Shown here one piece after another: positions 34,616-44,065 of a stretch of 45,933 nt of DNA. How positions within the stretch are numbered: position 1 is the first letter of the stretch; the number at the start of each line of letters is the position of its first letter. The notes under the pieces are model-generated. The model saw only the letters and a program-made list of their open reading frames with translations. It made no database searches and had not been told where the DNA came from. The translations under genes were made by a program, and so were the position numbers. The stretch comes from Cytophagaceae bacterium (lineage in GTDB: Bacteria > Bacteroidota > Bacteroidia > Cytophagales > Cytophagaceae). Location: positions 1 to 45,933 of the forward strand of contig JALONM010000074.1 in the NCBI GenBank assembly GCA_025454925.1, written 5' to 3'.

Positions 34616-37600
34616 TTATTTTACGGTAATTTTGCCTGCTCCGTTATAGGAATGATATTCTCCGTTATACATGGCATCGGAAGATGCAGGGCCTTGAATA
34701 AAAGTTCCTTTTGTAACTGCGCGTACCTGGTAATAATATGTTTTGGATTCGCTATTGCAGGAAGTAAAGAAATGAATGCGGTCGTCGCGTACATCAAAAT
34801 GTTCCGGATAGCCTTGATTTCTCAACCAATCGATGTCGCTGGTATTGGAAAGTCTTGGGTTTTCAATTTCAAATCCGGCAGGGAGCATATCGGTAATTAC
34901 TACATTCTCTACATACGAATTATCAGTAGAAACCAATTCCAATCCGATCACCAAAAGGTCATTTTGTTCGATGGCATTTTTATTGACCGGAGCACCATTG
35001 CGATCGTAAATGGTGCGTCGGATGCGGATGTAGCTGTCTTCTTCCTGAACTTTTCCATCGGCACTAAGTCCATTGGCTTGCCAGAAATAATAAAGTTCTC
35101 CGCTGCCTGTTGTTGATATTTCAACGGCATTTCCGGTAAGATCTTTGGTGATTTGCAAGGTGCCGTCGTTGTAGGTTCCGATGGTTTTACCGGCACTTTT
35201 AACAGTTGCCTTGATGTTGGACGCATTGGCGCGTTTTGCCAATTTACCTAGGGCCACATAGGTGAATGCGGCTTCCTGGGTATTGTAATAACGCGTTTTC
35301 TTCATTCCTTCGGAAAGATGTTTGGCCAATACCGGAATTTGAGGATTGGAAGGATCCGCATCCAACAAGCTGTTCAGGGAAATGGCTAAATCGCGGTGGT
35401 ATGAATAGAATGAGCCACCCATGCTGCTTTGCGATTTTTCGGTAAAGCCAGAAGGCAACAGACTTCTGAAACTTCCCTGGTCGCCCAATAACAGATAGGT
35501 ACAGGCCAGCATGTACTTAGAATCCATGGCTAAACTTCCTTTGTTGTTTTTATAATAATTCATTACCGAGAGGTCCTGACGGCCCGCCATGGCCAACACA
35601 TACAAGCTGTAGAAAATTTCTTTGGCAGGAATTTGTTTTACCTGATACGCATTGCCTTCCCACACGTAATAATCGTATGTACGCTTGTTTTTCACTCTTC
35701 CGGAGAGGTAGCTGTAAATTTTATTGAGAATATCGGTATTTACATCATAGCCTGCCTTTTTGGCTTCGGTAAGGAAGTGTGCGGCGTAGGTAGTTCCCCA
35801 CCAGTTCTCTTCGTATCCTCCGGGCCAATAGCTCAATCCGCCGTTATTCAATTGCATGGAATATAAACGATTGATGGCCAACTGCACATTGCGGGCAGGG
35901 TCTTGCATATCCTTGCGTTTTGCTTTTAGTAATTTTACCATTTCGGTAAAATAAAGTTGCGGAAATGCTGCTGAGGTGGTTTGCTCCACACAGCCATGCG
36001 GGTAGCCAAGCAAATAATCGAGCTGATCGGTGAATTGTACCAGGGGCGATTTACTTACGAGTAAAGTAGCATCTGTAGTAGCTGGAATCAGATTGGTTCC
36101 GATTACCAGAGAAGCAGCAGTATTGGCTTTGATGATACCGGAATTACTTTGCTTAATCAAAGAAGTAGCTGGACGAACGGTGATGTCATTCTTTTCAGTA
36201 AAAGATTCACCCAGGGCTTTCACGTTGGTAACGATGCTTGCTTCTCCAATGGCTTTGTCGGCAACTACAGTAAAGACAATCCTGTTTTCGGCATTTGCTT
36301 TTACGTTAGCACTCATGGTAGAGGATCCAACTACACGCAAAGGACCACTCACCTGAAGACTGGCCTGTGCATTTCCATCTTTGGCAGTGGTGTTAGACAA
36401 AGTAACGGGTACTAAAATAGAATCTCCCGGACTTAAAAATCTGGGCAAGGAGGTACTTACTACCAATGGGTCGGCTACTTTCATGTTTTTGGAAACGGAA
36501 CCAAAACTGTTTGCCTGATAGGCTACTGCCATGATTCGTAAATCGCCTGAAAACTGAGGAACATTGAAATCGATGCACACTTCACCATCGGAATTGGTGC
36601 GTTTAATACCACTCCAATAAGAAATTAATTTAACACGTTTATTCGCCAGTGGATTGGCTCTTTTGTTCATGTCGTAACCATCACCACCAACAGAGCTGTT
36701 CTTGCGAACCGATAATTCGGGCAAGAGTCTTGGATAAATATCGTAAGCATCTACGAGTAAGGATTTTTTTCTATAGAAGAATCCGTAAGGGTCTGGTGTT
36801 TTTGTATTTTTAATTTGAAGAATTCCTTCGTCTACAATAGCCACGGTAACTTCCACATCTGAGTCTTTGCCTGCTTTGATGCAAATTTTCTGTGTGACTT
36901 TACTTCTTGATTTTTCAGGCGCTTGAATAGACATCTCGATTTTCCGATTTGCCTCTTCGACCTTCAGGGATGCATAACCATGCCCTACGGTAAGAGGAAT
37001 GGAATTATCGGAATTCGGCTTGATTAGTGTTGCCGACACATAGACGTTTGGCAGATACTCGTCTTTCAAAGGCAAACTAAGTTCTGCCACTTTTTTATCT
37101 GTATCCAGGAAGAAATAATCATACACTTTATTCCGTTCTACTGTCACCAATAGTTTACCATTAAATGGTGCCTGGAACAATAATTTGGCAGACTCGCCGG
37201 GAGCATAAGTTTCCTTATCGCTTTTAATGACTACTTTACCTTCTGTGTCTACCTCAAAGGCCGCATTGCTTGTGCTGCCATAGCTATAGGCGTAGAAACT
37301 CCTGGAAACATAGGTGGTAGCACCCGGCAGGAATAAACGAATTTCATAGGAACCCGACTCCCTGGGAACAAATGTATACTGCGTATTGGAACCTGATAGC
37401 ACCACCACTTTATCCTCCAGCAAAATTTCTTTCCGCTGCGAAACATAACGATAACCATTGTACGTTTTTTCCATTACGGTAGGCCATTCAATCCGGATCA
37501 CCTGAACTTTAGCATTACTTCCGTTCAAAGCTTTTCCTTCTTTGTTGACTGCCACCATTGGAATCTTTAACGGGCTTTGTAATCCTACGTAATAGTCAAA

Positions 37601-40018
37601 ATACCCTATACCTAAAAACTGTTCCTGTGTTTTCACTTCAAATCGTTTGACCTGATGCACCGGTCTCCCGGATTCGTCGAACACAGTGGTGTAGATTGTG
37701 CCGTCAAGCAATCCGTAATTTTTGTATTGCTCTGAAAACGTAAATACTTCTTTGGCTTTCCCTTGTTCATCGGTGGTGCCTTCTCTCAAAACCCGTTCAA
37801 AATTGGTGGGACCGGTAGTAATGTCGAACGAATATGAATCAAAATCTGCGGGACTGAAATACGATTTCTCCAGCACCATTTCCATTTCATAGTTTCTATT
37901 GGAAGCCGGTGGTCCGAATAAATTGGTGGCGGTGGCTGTAGCAACGAGGTTCTGGTTTAATTTTATTTCATCCTTTTCAAAGGCCAGCTGCACTTTGATA
38001 CGATCTGGAATAAATTCTTCGACACTAATAGCAGTTGCACTCATCAGCAAGTCGTTGGCAGAATAGACTTCCGCCTGATAGCTGCCGGTTACCGAATTTA
38101 CAGGGAATGCTACTTGGGAGCTAAATGCTCCTTCGTTGTTGAGCTTGCCCTTTTGAGAAGAGAATTCTTTTCCGTTCGGCAATAATATTTTGACTTTCAC
38201 CGGCACATCTTTCACTGGCTCCCATTGCTGATTCCGGAAAATAACATTATAGTGCATGGTATCTCCAGGTCTGTAAATTTCTCTTTCAGAATAGAAAAAT
38301 GCATCATAGCCTGCACTGTTTTCTGTAGCACCGCCAACATCATAGCGAGAGCTTTCTACGCGGCTTTCATCAAAATGAAGGTAGTTGAAATCTCCATCTT
38401 TTATTGTCGTAATCATCTTGACTGAAAAGTTGGGCGCCTTTTTACTCATCTCTGTAAATTTGGCCACTCCTTTATCATCTGTGGTAAGTTTATACACGTT
38501 CTGATTATTATGACTGATTAAACTCACCTCTACTCCGGACAAGGGATCTGCTGTAAGTACCGAATTGGCAAATACCATCACCTCATCTGATGACCTTCGC
38601 ACGGTAAGTCCGATGTCTGAGATGGAAACAATTTTCGTGGCTTTCACCCAGGACTTTTCTTCTGAACTAACAGTTACCACATACAAACCTTTGTATGCAT
38701 TCGGATCATCAAAATTTAATTTCAACAAACTTATTCCCCCTGATTTTGGTAAATCGCGGGTAGATACTTTCTTATTATAAATCTCATCTCCCAATTCATC
38801 CATATTCCTGTAGGAACTGTTATACCCGTAATCGCTGTATTCATCATAATAATCGTCGTAGTAATAGTTATTATTCCCTTTTAAAAATTGAATAATGTTA
38901 TTTTCATAAATCTTATGAATCTGAACATTTACCGTGGGAACGTTGATCAGCTTTAAGCCAACATTCTTCTCCCCTTTCGAAGACAAATAAACTCCCTTCT
39001 TGGAAACAAAACTGATGTATGGTTCCTGCACCCCAAATACAACATCCTGTGAAAAATTTTCTTTTAGCATTCCACCGAAAACACCTTTAAGAGCCTTCTG
39101 GATAATAACTTTATACGTAGTCCCTTCTTTAAAATCACCTTTGATAATAAAGCCAGAACCATGCTTTTCTGTTTCTACTGATACATTGGGGCTAATAGTT
39201 AATAGAGCTTCAATATTTTGTTCCGCCAATTCCTGATTGGTAGAAACATTTATCAATCCTTTATCATCGTCAAAGCTCGAAACCATCTCTAAGATTTTGA
39301 AATCAGATTTATCCGACACTTGTGTTTCGTATACTAAATCTTCTTTCGTTACATAAGCACTTTCTTCGCATTTCAAGCCTGGCTTAATTGTTATTTTCAA
39401 TTTCTGGTTATCGAACTTTTGACTAGTTTCTACCACCACTACCTGTACTTCTGTATTCACACCGCTTCCATTGATTTGAACCGCTTGTGGTTTCCCGTCT
39501 ATTTCGATCTGAATTAAATTTTTCAGTTGGGCAATATTGATTTTGGAATTGAACAACAGTTGAGTTCTAAGTTCTACAACTGATTTATTATTCTCGTTAA
39601 GCGTCCAGTAACTGCTTCCGTTTTCAATGGCCAACCATGGAGTATGAATGGTAAGATCTTCAATTCCTATGCTATATTTCTTTACAGCATGCAGTAAGAG
39701 TTGGTCGGTAAATTCCAGCTTGTATTCTGTGCTTGGTGCGAAACCAATGGATGGAGAAAATACCAATTCATCGTTGGATGACCAACGAAAGCGTCCTTTA
39801 ACCTCAGGGGTAAATTTTATATAGCCTGTGTCGAGCCAGGAATTTAATAAGGAATCACCAACCAGATCTTGGTTAAAATTGAAAATTAAATTTTGCTGGA
39901 GATCAATTTCTTCTTCAAAATTTTTATTATCCAGTTTTAATTTTCCGCTGTTACAAGCAGTAACAAAAAGGAGCAGAATCATCGTCCAGGAGAGATTCTT
40001 CACACCAACTAAATTCAT
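34616..40018 (-). CDS. Alpha-2-macroglobulin family lipoprotein with thioester motif
   Basis: 1800 residues. Residues 1-22 are a lipoprotein signal (LLLFVTAC, lipidated Cys22). A chain of macroglobulin-like beta domains follows, including the MG2-like block (YDAFFYSEREIYRPGDTMHYN, about 570-590) and the A2M block. The thioester motif YPHGCVEQ has Cys1343 with Gln1346, so the reactive bond should form; the surrounding helical toroid (about 1330-1600, repeated LNNGGLSYWPGG-type motifs) is the thioester domain, ending in a receptor-binding-like domain. Bacterial A2M proteins trap attacking proteases at the cell surface or periplasm. In Proteobacteria they pair with pbpC; no pbpC is adjacent here. 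A TTAGT/ACTAA cluster lies in the upstream region. Confidence 0.93.
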   Translation of the reverse strand: MNLVGVKNLSWTMILLLFVTACNSGKLKLDNKNFEEEIDLQQNLIFNFNQDLVGDSLLNSWLDTGYIKFTPEVKGRFRWSSNDELVFSPSIGFAPSTEYKLEFTDQLLLHAVKKYSIGIEDLTIHTPWLAIENGSSYWTLNENNKSVVELRTQLLFNSKINIAQLKNLIQIEIDGKPQAVQINGSGVNTEVQVVVVETSQKFDNQKLKITIKPGLKCEESAYVTKEDLVYETQVSDKSDFKILEMVSSFDDDKGLINVSTNQELAEQNIEALLTISPNVSVETEKHGSGFIIKGDFKEGTTYKVIIQKALKGVFGGMLKENFSQDVVFGVQEPYISFVSKKGVYLSSKGEKNVGLKLINVPTVNVQIHKIYENNIIQFLKGNNNYYYDDYYDEYSDYGYNSSYRNMDELGDEIYNKKVSTRDLPKSGGISLLKLNFDDPNAYKGLYVVTVSSEEKSWVKATKIVSISDIGLTVRRSSDEVMVFANSVLTADPLSGVEVSLISHNNQNVYKLTTDDKGVAKFTEMSKKAPNFSVKMITTIKDGDFNYLHFDESRVESSRYDVGGATENSAGYDAFFYSEREIYRPGDTMHYNVIFRNQQWEPVKDVPVKVKILLPNGKEFSSQKGKLNNEGAFSSQVAFPVNSVTGSYQAEVYSANDLLMSATAISVEEFIPDRIKVQLAFEKDEIKLNQNLVATATATNLFGPPASNRNYEMEMVLEKSYFSPADFDSYSFDITTGPTNFERVLREGTTDEQGKAKEVFTFSEQYKNYGLLDGTIYTTVFDESGRPVHQVKRFEVKTQEQFLGIGYFDYYVGLQSPLKIPMVAVNKEGKALNGSNAKVQVIRIEWPTVMEKTYNGYRYVSQRKEILLEDKVVVLSGSNTQYTFVPRESGSYEIRLFLPGATTYVSRSFYAYSYGSTSNAAFEVDTEGKVVIKSDKETYAPGESAKLLFQAPFNGKLLVTVERNKVYDYFFLDTDKKVAELSLPLKDEYLPNVYVSATLIKPNSDNSIPLTVGHGYASLKVEEANRKIEMSIQAPEKSRSKVTQKICIKAGKDSDVEVTVAIVDEGILQIKNTKTPDPYGFFYRKKSLLVDAYDIYPRLLPELSVRKNSSVGGDGYDMNKRANPLANKRVKLISYWSGIKRTNSDGEVCIDFNVPQFSGDLRIMAVAYQANSFGSVSKNMKVADPLVVSTSLPRFLSPGDSILVPVTLSNTTAKDGNAQASLQVSGPLRVVGSSTMSANVKANAENRIVFTVVADKAIGEASIVTNVKALGESFTEKNDITVRPATSLIKQSNSGIIKANTAASLVIGTNLIPATTDATLLVSKSPLVQFTDQLDYLLGYPHGCVEQTTSAAFPQLYFTEMVKLLKAKRKDMQDPARNVQLAINRLYSMQLNNGGLSYWPGGYEENWWGTTYAAHFLTEAKKAGYDVNTDILNKIYSYLSGRVKNKRTYDYYVWEGNAYQVKQIPAKEIFYSLYVLAMAGRQDLSVMNYYKNNKGSLAMDSKYMLACTYLLLGDQGSFRSLLPSGFTEKSQSSMGGSFYSYHRDLAISLNSLLDADPSNPQIPVLAKHLSEGMKKTRYYNTQEAAFTYVALGKLAKRANASNIKATVKSAGKTIGTYNDGTLQITKDLTGNAVEISTTGSGELYYFWQANGLSADGKVQEEDSYIRIRRTIYDRNGAPVNKNAIEQNDLLVIGLELVSTDNSYVENVVITDMLPAGFEIENPRLSNTSDIDWLRNQGYPEHFDVRDDRIHFFTSCNSESKTYYYQVRAVTKGTFIQGPASSDAMYNGEYHSYNGAGKITVK

Positions 40019-40071
40019 AGGATATAATCAGATTTTTGGGTTTACAACTTTATCTTGGATGCTACCATCCT

Positions 40072-40115
40072 ACTAATTCCATAATTAGTTTGACTAAAAA
40101 TTAGTACTGGTTAGT
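40072..40115. repeat. TTAGT/ACTAA inverted-repeat cluster upstream of A2M
   Basis: Five copies of the pentamer in alternating orientation within 44 bases: ACTAA 40072-40076, TTAGT 40085-40089, ACTAA 40093-40097, TTAGT 40101-40105, TTAGT 40111-40115. The first pair makes ACTAATT-CCAT-AATTAGT. It is 53 bases before the A2M start codon and could be an operator, but AT-rich pentamers can cluster by chance. Confidence 0.35.
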
Positions 40116-40154
40116 TACTCATTTACTTTATGTCTTGCAATGAGTTCGGTTAAA

Positions 40155-40259
40155 TTATTTAATCTCATACATCTTGATGCCTGCAATCCCTTCGAAATCG
40201 AATTCCATTTCAAATAGCAGTTCTGTCGCAGCGAAACAAGCCCGGAAGAAACGAACAAA
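40155..40259 (-). pseudogene. Possible 3' gene remnant
   Basis: Minus-strand frame of 34 codons between TGA (40260-40262) and TAA (40155-40157), ending FAATELLFEMEFDFEGIAGI and KMYEIK. It looks like a protein C-terminus but has no start. Family not recognised. Confidence 0.22.
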
Positions 40260-40345
40260 TCAAATCGATCTATTCATAAATAAGCATAAAGAGACAATGG
40301 TTTATTGGAAAAATACAGCATTATATTACTATTTTCAAATTTCCA

Positions 40346-40376
40346 TTGTCTTAGCGATCGCTTTTTAATACTTTTG
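40346..40376 (+). promoter_or_regulatory. Acyltransferase-acs promoter (TTG-N20-TACTTTTG)
   Basis: TACTTTTG (40369-40376) matches TAnnTTTG; TTG (40346-40348) is 20 bases upstream. It lies 45 bases before the ATG at 40422, which also has AAGGA at 40417-40421. The palindrome AGCGATCGCT lies between the boxes and could bind a regulator. Confidence 0.6.
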
Positions 40377-40421
40377 GTAAACGCGTAATCCAATTCATCG
40401 TCTGAATTAAGTTATTAAGGA

Positions 40422-41516
40422 ATGGAAAAACCTGGAAGAATTCTTTCGGTAGATTTATTGAGGGGAATCACGGTGATGGCCATGATTTTGGTAAACAATC
40501 CCGGGGATTATTCTAATACCTTTGCTGTTTTATTGCATGCCGAATGGCATGGTTGCACCCCTACGGATTTAGTCTTCCCATTCTTTCTTTTCATAGTAGG
40601 CATTTCTGTTTCTTTTTCCTTGCGGTCCTATCAACAGCAACCAACGAAGGTATATGGAAAAATTATCAAACGCTCTCTGTTACTGATAGCCTTAGGTTTG
40701 TTCCTCAATCTATTTCCAACTTTTGACTTATCAACATTACGAATCCCTGGAGTACTGCAACGAATCGGGATCGTTTTTTTCTTTTCATCATTAGCCTTTC
40801 TTCATTTAAATAGTAAACAGAGAAATGGGCTGACAGCAATTTTATTGCTCGGGTATTGGGTCGTTATGTGCTTTATTCCAACTTCGATATCCGAAATAGG
40901 ACAATTGGATCCAGGAAAAAATGTGGCAGCCTGGGTCGATGATCTATTGCTGCATGGACACATGTGGGAATATTCCCAAACCTGGGATCCGGAAGGCATT
41001 TTATCCACCATTCCTGCCATAGCCACCGGATTGCTGGGGCTGAAGGCAGGAGAAATGCTAGGAAACACATTACTTTCTCCTTCGGAAAAAATAATTTCGA
41101 TTTTTGTGAGTGGCATTTCCCTGGCAACTGCTGGATGGCTCTGGGGCATGACTTTCCCAATAAATAAAAGTTTATGGACCAGCAGCTATACTATATATTC
41201 TGCAGGTTTGGCTTTTATTGCATTAGGCATGGTGTATTGGTATTTTGACTGGCGTCAAAATCGTTTTTATACTACACCGATACTCGCCTTTGGATCAAAC
41301 GCCATCACCGCCTACATGGTATCGGAAATTTTGGTCGATGTATGCAGCCATTTAGAATGGGCACAAAGATCTCTGCGCCAATATGGTTATGAATTTATAC
41401 GCCTGGGATTTCTTCCTGAAAAAATTAATTCATTGCTGTTCGCATTATGCTGGCTCAGCATTATTTATCTTGTTGTTTATTTCATGTATCGAAAAAAAAT
41501 ATTTTTGAAAGTATAA
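40422..41516 (+). CDS. HGSNAT-like (DUF5009) membrane acyltransferase
   Basis: 364 residues and about 10-11 membrane helices. The N-terminal block RILSVDLLRGITVMAMILVN and WHGCTPTDLVFPFFLFIVGIS are characteristic of the heparan-alpha-glucosaminide N-acetyltransferase / DUF5009 family, which moves acetyl from cytoplasmic acetyl-CoA to glucosamine-type sugars across the membrane. The likely target here is an envelope glycan (inference). The acetyl-CoA synthetase gene begins 24 bases after its stop and is probably cotranscribed, which fits a need for acetyl-CoA. ATG with AAGGA just before it. Confidence 0.85.
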   Translation: MEKPGRILSVDLLRGITVMAMILVNNPGDYSNTFAVLLHAEWHGCTPTDLVFPFFLFIVGISVSFSLRSYQQQPTKVYGKIIKRSLLLIALGLFLNLFPTFDLSTLRIPGVLQRIGIVFFFSSLAFLHLNSKQRNGLTAILLLGYWVVMCFIPTSISEIGQLDPGKNVAAWVDDLLLHGHMWEYSQTWDPEGILSTIPAIATGLLGLKAGEMLGNTLLSPSEKIISIFVSGISLATAGWLWGMTFPINKSLWTSSYTIYSAGLAFIALGMVYWYFDWRQNRFYTTPILAFGSNAITAYMVSEILVDVCSHLEWAQRSLRQYGYEFIRLGFLPEKINSLLFALCWLSIIYLVVYFMYRKKIFLKV

Positions 41517-41540
41517 CCCTTGAACCCAACTCGTATTTCT

Positions 41541-43451
41541 ATGTCCAATCGAATCAGAACTTTCGAAGAATATCAGAAAGAATATTCTTACAGCGTAGCC
41601 CAACCAGAGGAATTCTGGGCAGACAAAGCCAGTCAGTTTGTTTGGCAGAAAAAATGGGACCGCGTATTGGATTGGAATTTTGAAAAAGGCGATTCGAAAT
41701 GGTTCTCCGGAGCACAATTAAATATCACTGAAAACTGTTTAGACAGGCACTTGCCCGAAAAAGCCAACCAGGTAGCCTTGTTGTGGGAAGGAAATGATCC
41801 GGGTGAGGCTTCCCAAAAAATTACGTATCAGGAACTTTTAAATAAAGTCTGTCAGGTAGCCAATGTGCTTCTGGAAAAAGGAGTACAAAAAGGAGATCGT
41901 GTTTGTTTGTATATGCCTATGGTTCCCGAATTGGCCATTGGTGTGCTGGCTTGTGCCCGCATTGGTGCTATTCACTCGGTAGTTTTTGCAGGGTTTTCGG
42001 CCAGCTCGTTGGCCGATCGCATAGAGGACGCTGGTTGTAAGGTAGTGCTTACTTCGGACGGTGCTTTTCGAGGCAACAAAAAAATTGCAGTGAAGGCGGT
42101 TGTCGACGAAGCGCTGCTAAGGTGCCCAGGAGTACAATCGGTTCTGGTATTGCAACGCACTGGTGAAAAAATTGCAATGAAAGAAGGTCGCGATTGCTGG
42201 TGGCACGAAACGGTACCGGCAGCCTCCGCCAATTGTGCACCCGTGCCGGTGGAAGCAGAGCATCCTCTGTTTATTTTATATACTTCCGGTTCTACCGGAA
42301 AACCGAAAGGCGTGCTGCACAGCACCGCAGGATACATGGTATATGCTCACTATTCATTCCTCAATGTTTTTCAATACGATGCGGGCGATATACATTGGTG
42401 TACCGCTGATATCGGCTGGATCACCGGTCACTCCTACATTGTGTATGGACCATTGTTGGAAGGCGCTACCTCTGTTATGTTTGAAGGAGTACCCACCTAC
42501 CCCGATGCCGGAAGATGCTGGGAAATCATAGACAAACATTCTGTAACTCACTTTTACACCGCTCCTACCGCCATACGCTCGTTGATGGGATTTGGAACTG
42601 AATTGTTTTCCAAATACCAACTAAATTCTCTTAAAGTACTAGGCTCCGTAGGGGAACCAATCAACGAAGAAGCCTGGCATTGGTATAACGATCATGTTGG
42701 CAAAAAACGCTGCCCCATTGTTGATACTTGGTGGCAAACCGAAACCGGAGGAATTTTAATCTCTCCCCTGGCAGGCATTACCAAAACAAAACCGAGCTAT
42801 GCTACGCTGCCTTTACCTGGAGTACAACCAATATTAGTGGACGCAGAAGGAAATGAATTGAAAGGCAATAATGTAGAAGGCAATCTCTGTATCAAATTCC
42901 CATGGCCATCCATTATACGTACCACGTACGGAGATCATGAACGTTGCATTCAAACTTACTTTTCAACCTACAAAGGATTATACTTTACTGGAGATGGCTG
43001 CAAACGGGATGAGGAGGGCTATTACCGGATTCTTGGTAGAGTGGATGATGTGATAAATGTATCCGGGCACCGTATGGGCACTGCAGAGGTAGAAAATGCC
43101 ATCAACGAACACCCTCAGGTTATAGAATCGGCTGTGGTAGGATATCCGCACGACATCAAAGGGCAAGGAATTTATGCCTTTGTGATCTGTGAAAAATCAG
43201 ATAAAAGTGCCGAAGCATTGCGCCAGGAAATCACTTCCGTTGTTTCGAAGATTATTGGTCCGATTGCAAAACCGGACAAAATCCAGATTGTGAGTGGACT
43301 TCCTAAAACTCGCTCCGGAAAAATAATGCGAAGAATATTAAGAAAAGTAGCCGAAGGAGATATTTCCAACTTAGGCGATACTTCTACACTGCTCGATCCT
43401 GCTATCGTAGACGAGATCAAAGCAGGAGCCTTGGTTCCATTGAAAGCATAA
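41541..43451 (+). CDS. acs: Acetyl-CoA synthetase (AMP-forming)
   Basis: 636 residues from ATG 41541; a TTG at 41520 would add seven residues without a family match. It makes acetyl-CoA from acetate, ATP and CoA via acetyl-AMP. Blocks: adenylation motif ILYTSGSTGKPKGVLH (about 250), WCTADIGWITGHSY, VDTWWQTETGG, TGDGCKRDEEGYY and RVDDVINVSGHRMGTAEVE (hinge), then SGLPKTRSGKIMRRILRK with the conserved Lys of the A10 motif that is acetylation-regulated in other bacteria. Full length. Downstream of the acyltransferase in one unit. Confidence 0.96.
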   Translation: MSNRIRTFEEYQKEYSYSVAQPEEFWADKASQFVWQKKWDRVLDWNFEKGDSKWFSGAQLNITENCLDRHLPEKANQVALLWEGNDPGEASQKITYQELLNKVCQVANVLLEKGVQKGDRVCLYMPMVPELAIGVLACARIGAIHSVVFAGFSASSLADRIEDAGCKVVLTSDGAFRGNKKIAVKAVVDEALLRCPGVQSVLVLQRTGEKIAMKEGRDCWWHETVPAASANCAPVPVEAEHPLFILYTSGSTGKPKGVLHSTAGYMVYAHYSFLNVFQYDAGDIHWCTADIGWITGHSYIVYGPLLEGATSVMFEGVPTYPDAGRCWEIIDKHSVTHFYTAPTAIRSLMGFGTELFSKYQLNSLKVLGSVGEPINEEAWHWYNDHVGKKRCPIVDTWWQTETGGILISPLAGITKTKPSYATLPLPGVQPILVDAEGNELKGNNVEGNLCIKFPWPSIIRTTYGDHERCIQTYFSTYKGLYFTGDGCKRDEEGYYRILGRVDDVINVSGHRMGTAEVENAINEHPQVIESAVVGYPHDIKGQGIYAFVICEKSDKSAEALRQEITSVVSKIIGPIAKPDKIQIVSGLPKTRSGKIMRRILRKVAEGDISNLGDTSTLLDPAIVDEIKAGALVPLKA

Positions 43452-44065
43452 CTGCTTATCCTTATAAAGAAAGAAGAGCATTTTATTCCTGAATCCAGGA
43501 TATTGATAACGGTTGGTTATGCAGCTAAATCACCAATCAATAGGTTGCCTTGATTTTGTATTCAACCGTATGTTTATTTGGGGCGTGTCCCGCGTGGTGG
43601 CGCCTAAGGCGCCACGTCACTTGGGCCGGGCTATCGCTGCAAGCCTTTGTTGGTGTGTTGGGGGGGAAAGGAATTTATCTTTAGAATTTCTTTTATTCAA
43701 AAACGACTCAAATACCTATCGGCTTCAGTAGGAATAGAACGCATACACTTCCTTTCCATGCCTATCATTTTCTATGTCGGGATTACCGGCCATAGATCTA
43801 AGGTCCATGAGCTTCCTCCATCCTGCGCCTCGTTAATGCGGAGAAAAGCCAGTGGAACAGGAATCGCTCTTCTATGTTAAAAGCTAACTTCAATTCTTCA
43901 TGGATAGCAGATCGTGAGTTCCCCTTAGGGTTCTGAACCATTGATTGTTCCTATGTCCCCACGGATGTTCCAAGTATCGCAAATCCACGAAAAAAATTCA
44001 GAGGGATATCTCTTTTTTATTCTGCCTGCTAAATGCTAACTTCACCATTAGCTGAAAGATTTTTT
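43452..44065. other. Intergenic gap with repeat copy C
   Basis: About 600 bases between acs and hemB. It contains repeat copy C (43581-43646) followed by an unassigned stretch (43650-44030). Frames across it (for example 43647-43880 plus, or a minus-strand frame 43767-43871 reading AIPVPLAFLRINEAQDGG) have no start signal or family match. The hemB promoter must be here but was not pinned down. It may contain degraded DNA. Confidence 0.5.
43581..43646 (+). repeat. Dispersed repeat, copy C (divergent, different stem)
   Basis: GGGCGTGTCCCGCG (43581-43594) as in copy B, then a hairpin GTGGCGCC-TAA-GGCGCCAC (43597-43604 with 43608-43615) that is unrelated in sequence to the GCGGCC hairpin of copies A and B but has the same place and shape, then TTGGGCCGGGCTATCGCTGCAA. 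Similarity then fades. It confirms a family with conserved flanks and a variable stem. Confidence 0.75.

Larger units (their letters stand above)
40019..40421. other. Intergenic gap between A2M and the acyltransferase
   Basis: 403 bases between divergent genes. It contains a TTAGT/ACTAA repeat cluster (40072-40115), a possible minus-strand gene remnant (40155-40259), the promoter of the acyltransferase (40346-40376), and a palindrome AGCGATCGCT (40353-40362) between its two promoter boxes. No other gene seen. Confidence 0.6.

Noticed and set aside
40174-40368. 64-codon plus-strand frame
   Set aside because: Hydrophobic end lies over the acyltransferase promoter; no ribosome binding site and no family match.
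43513-43880. Two open frames of 72 and 77 codons
   Set aside because: They run through repeat copy C and the following non-coding region; no start signal or family.
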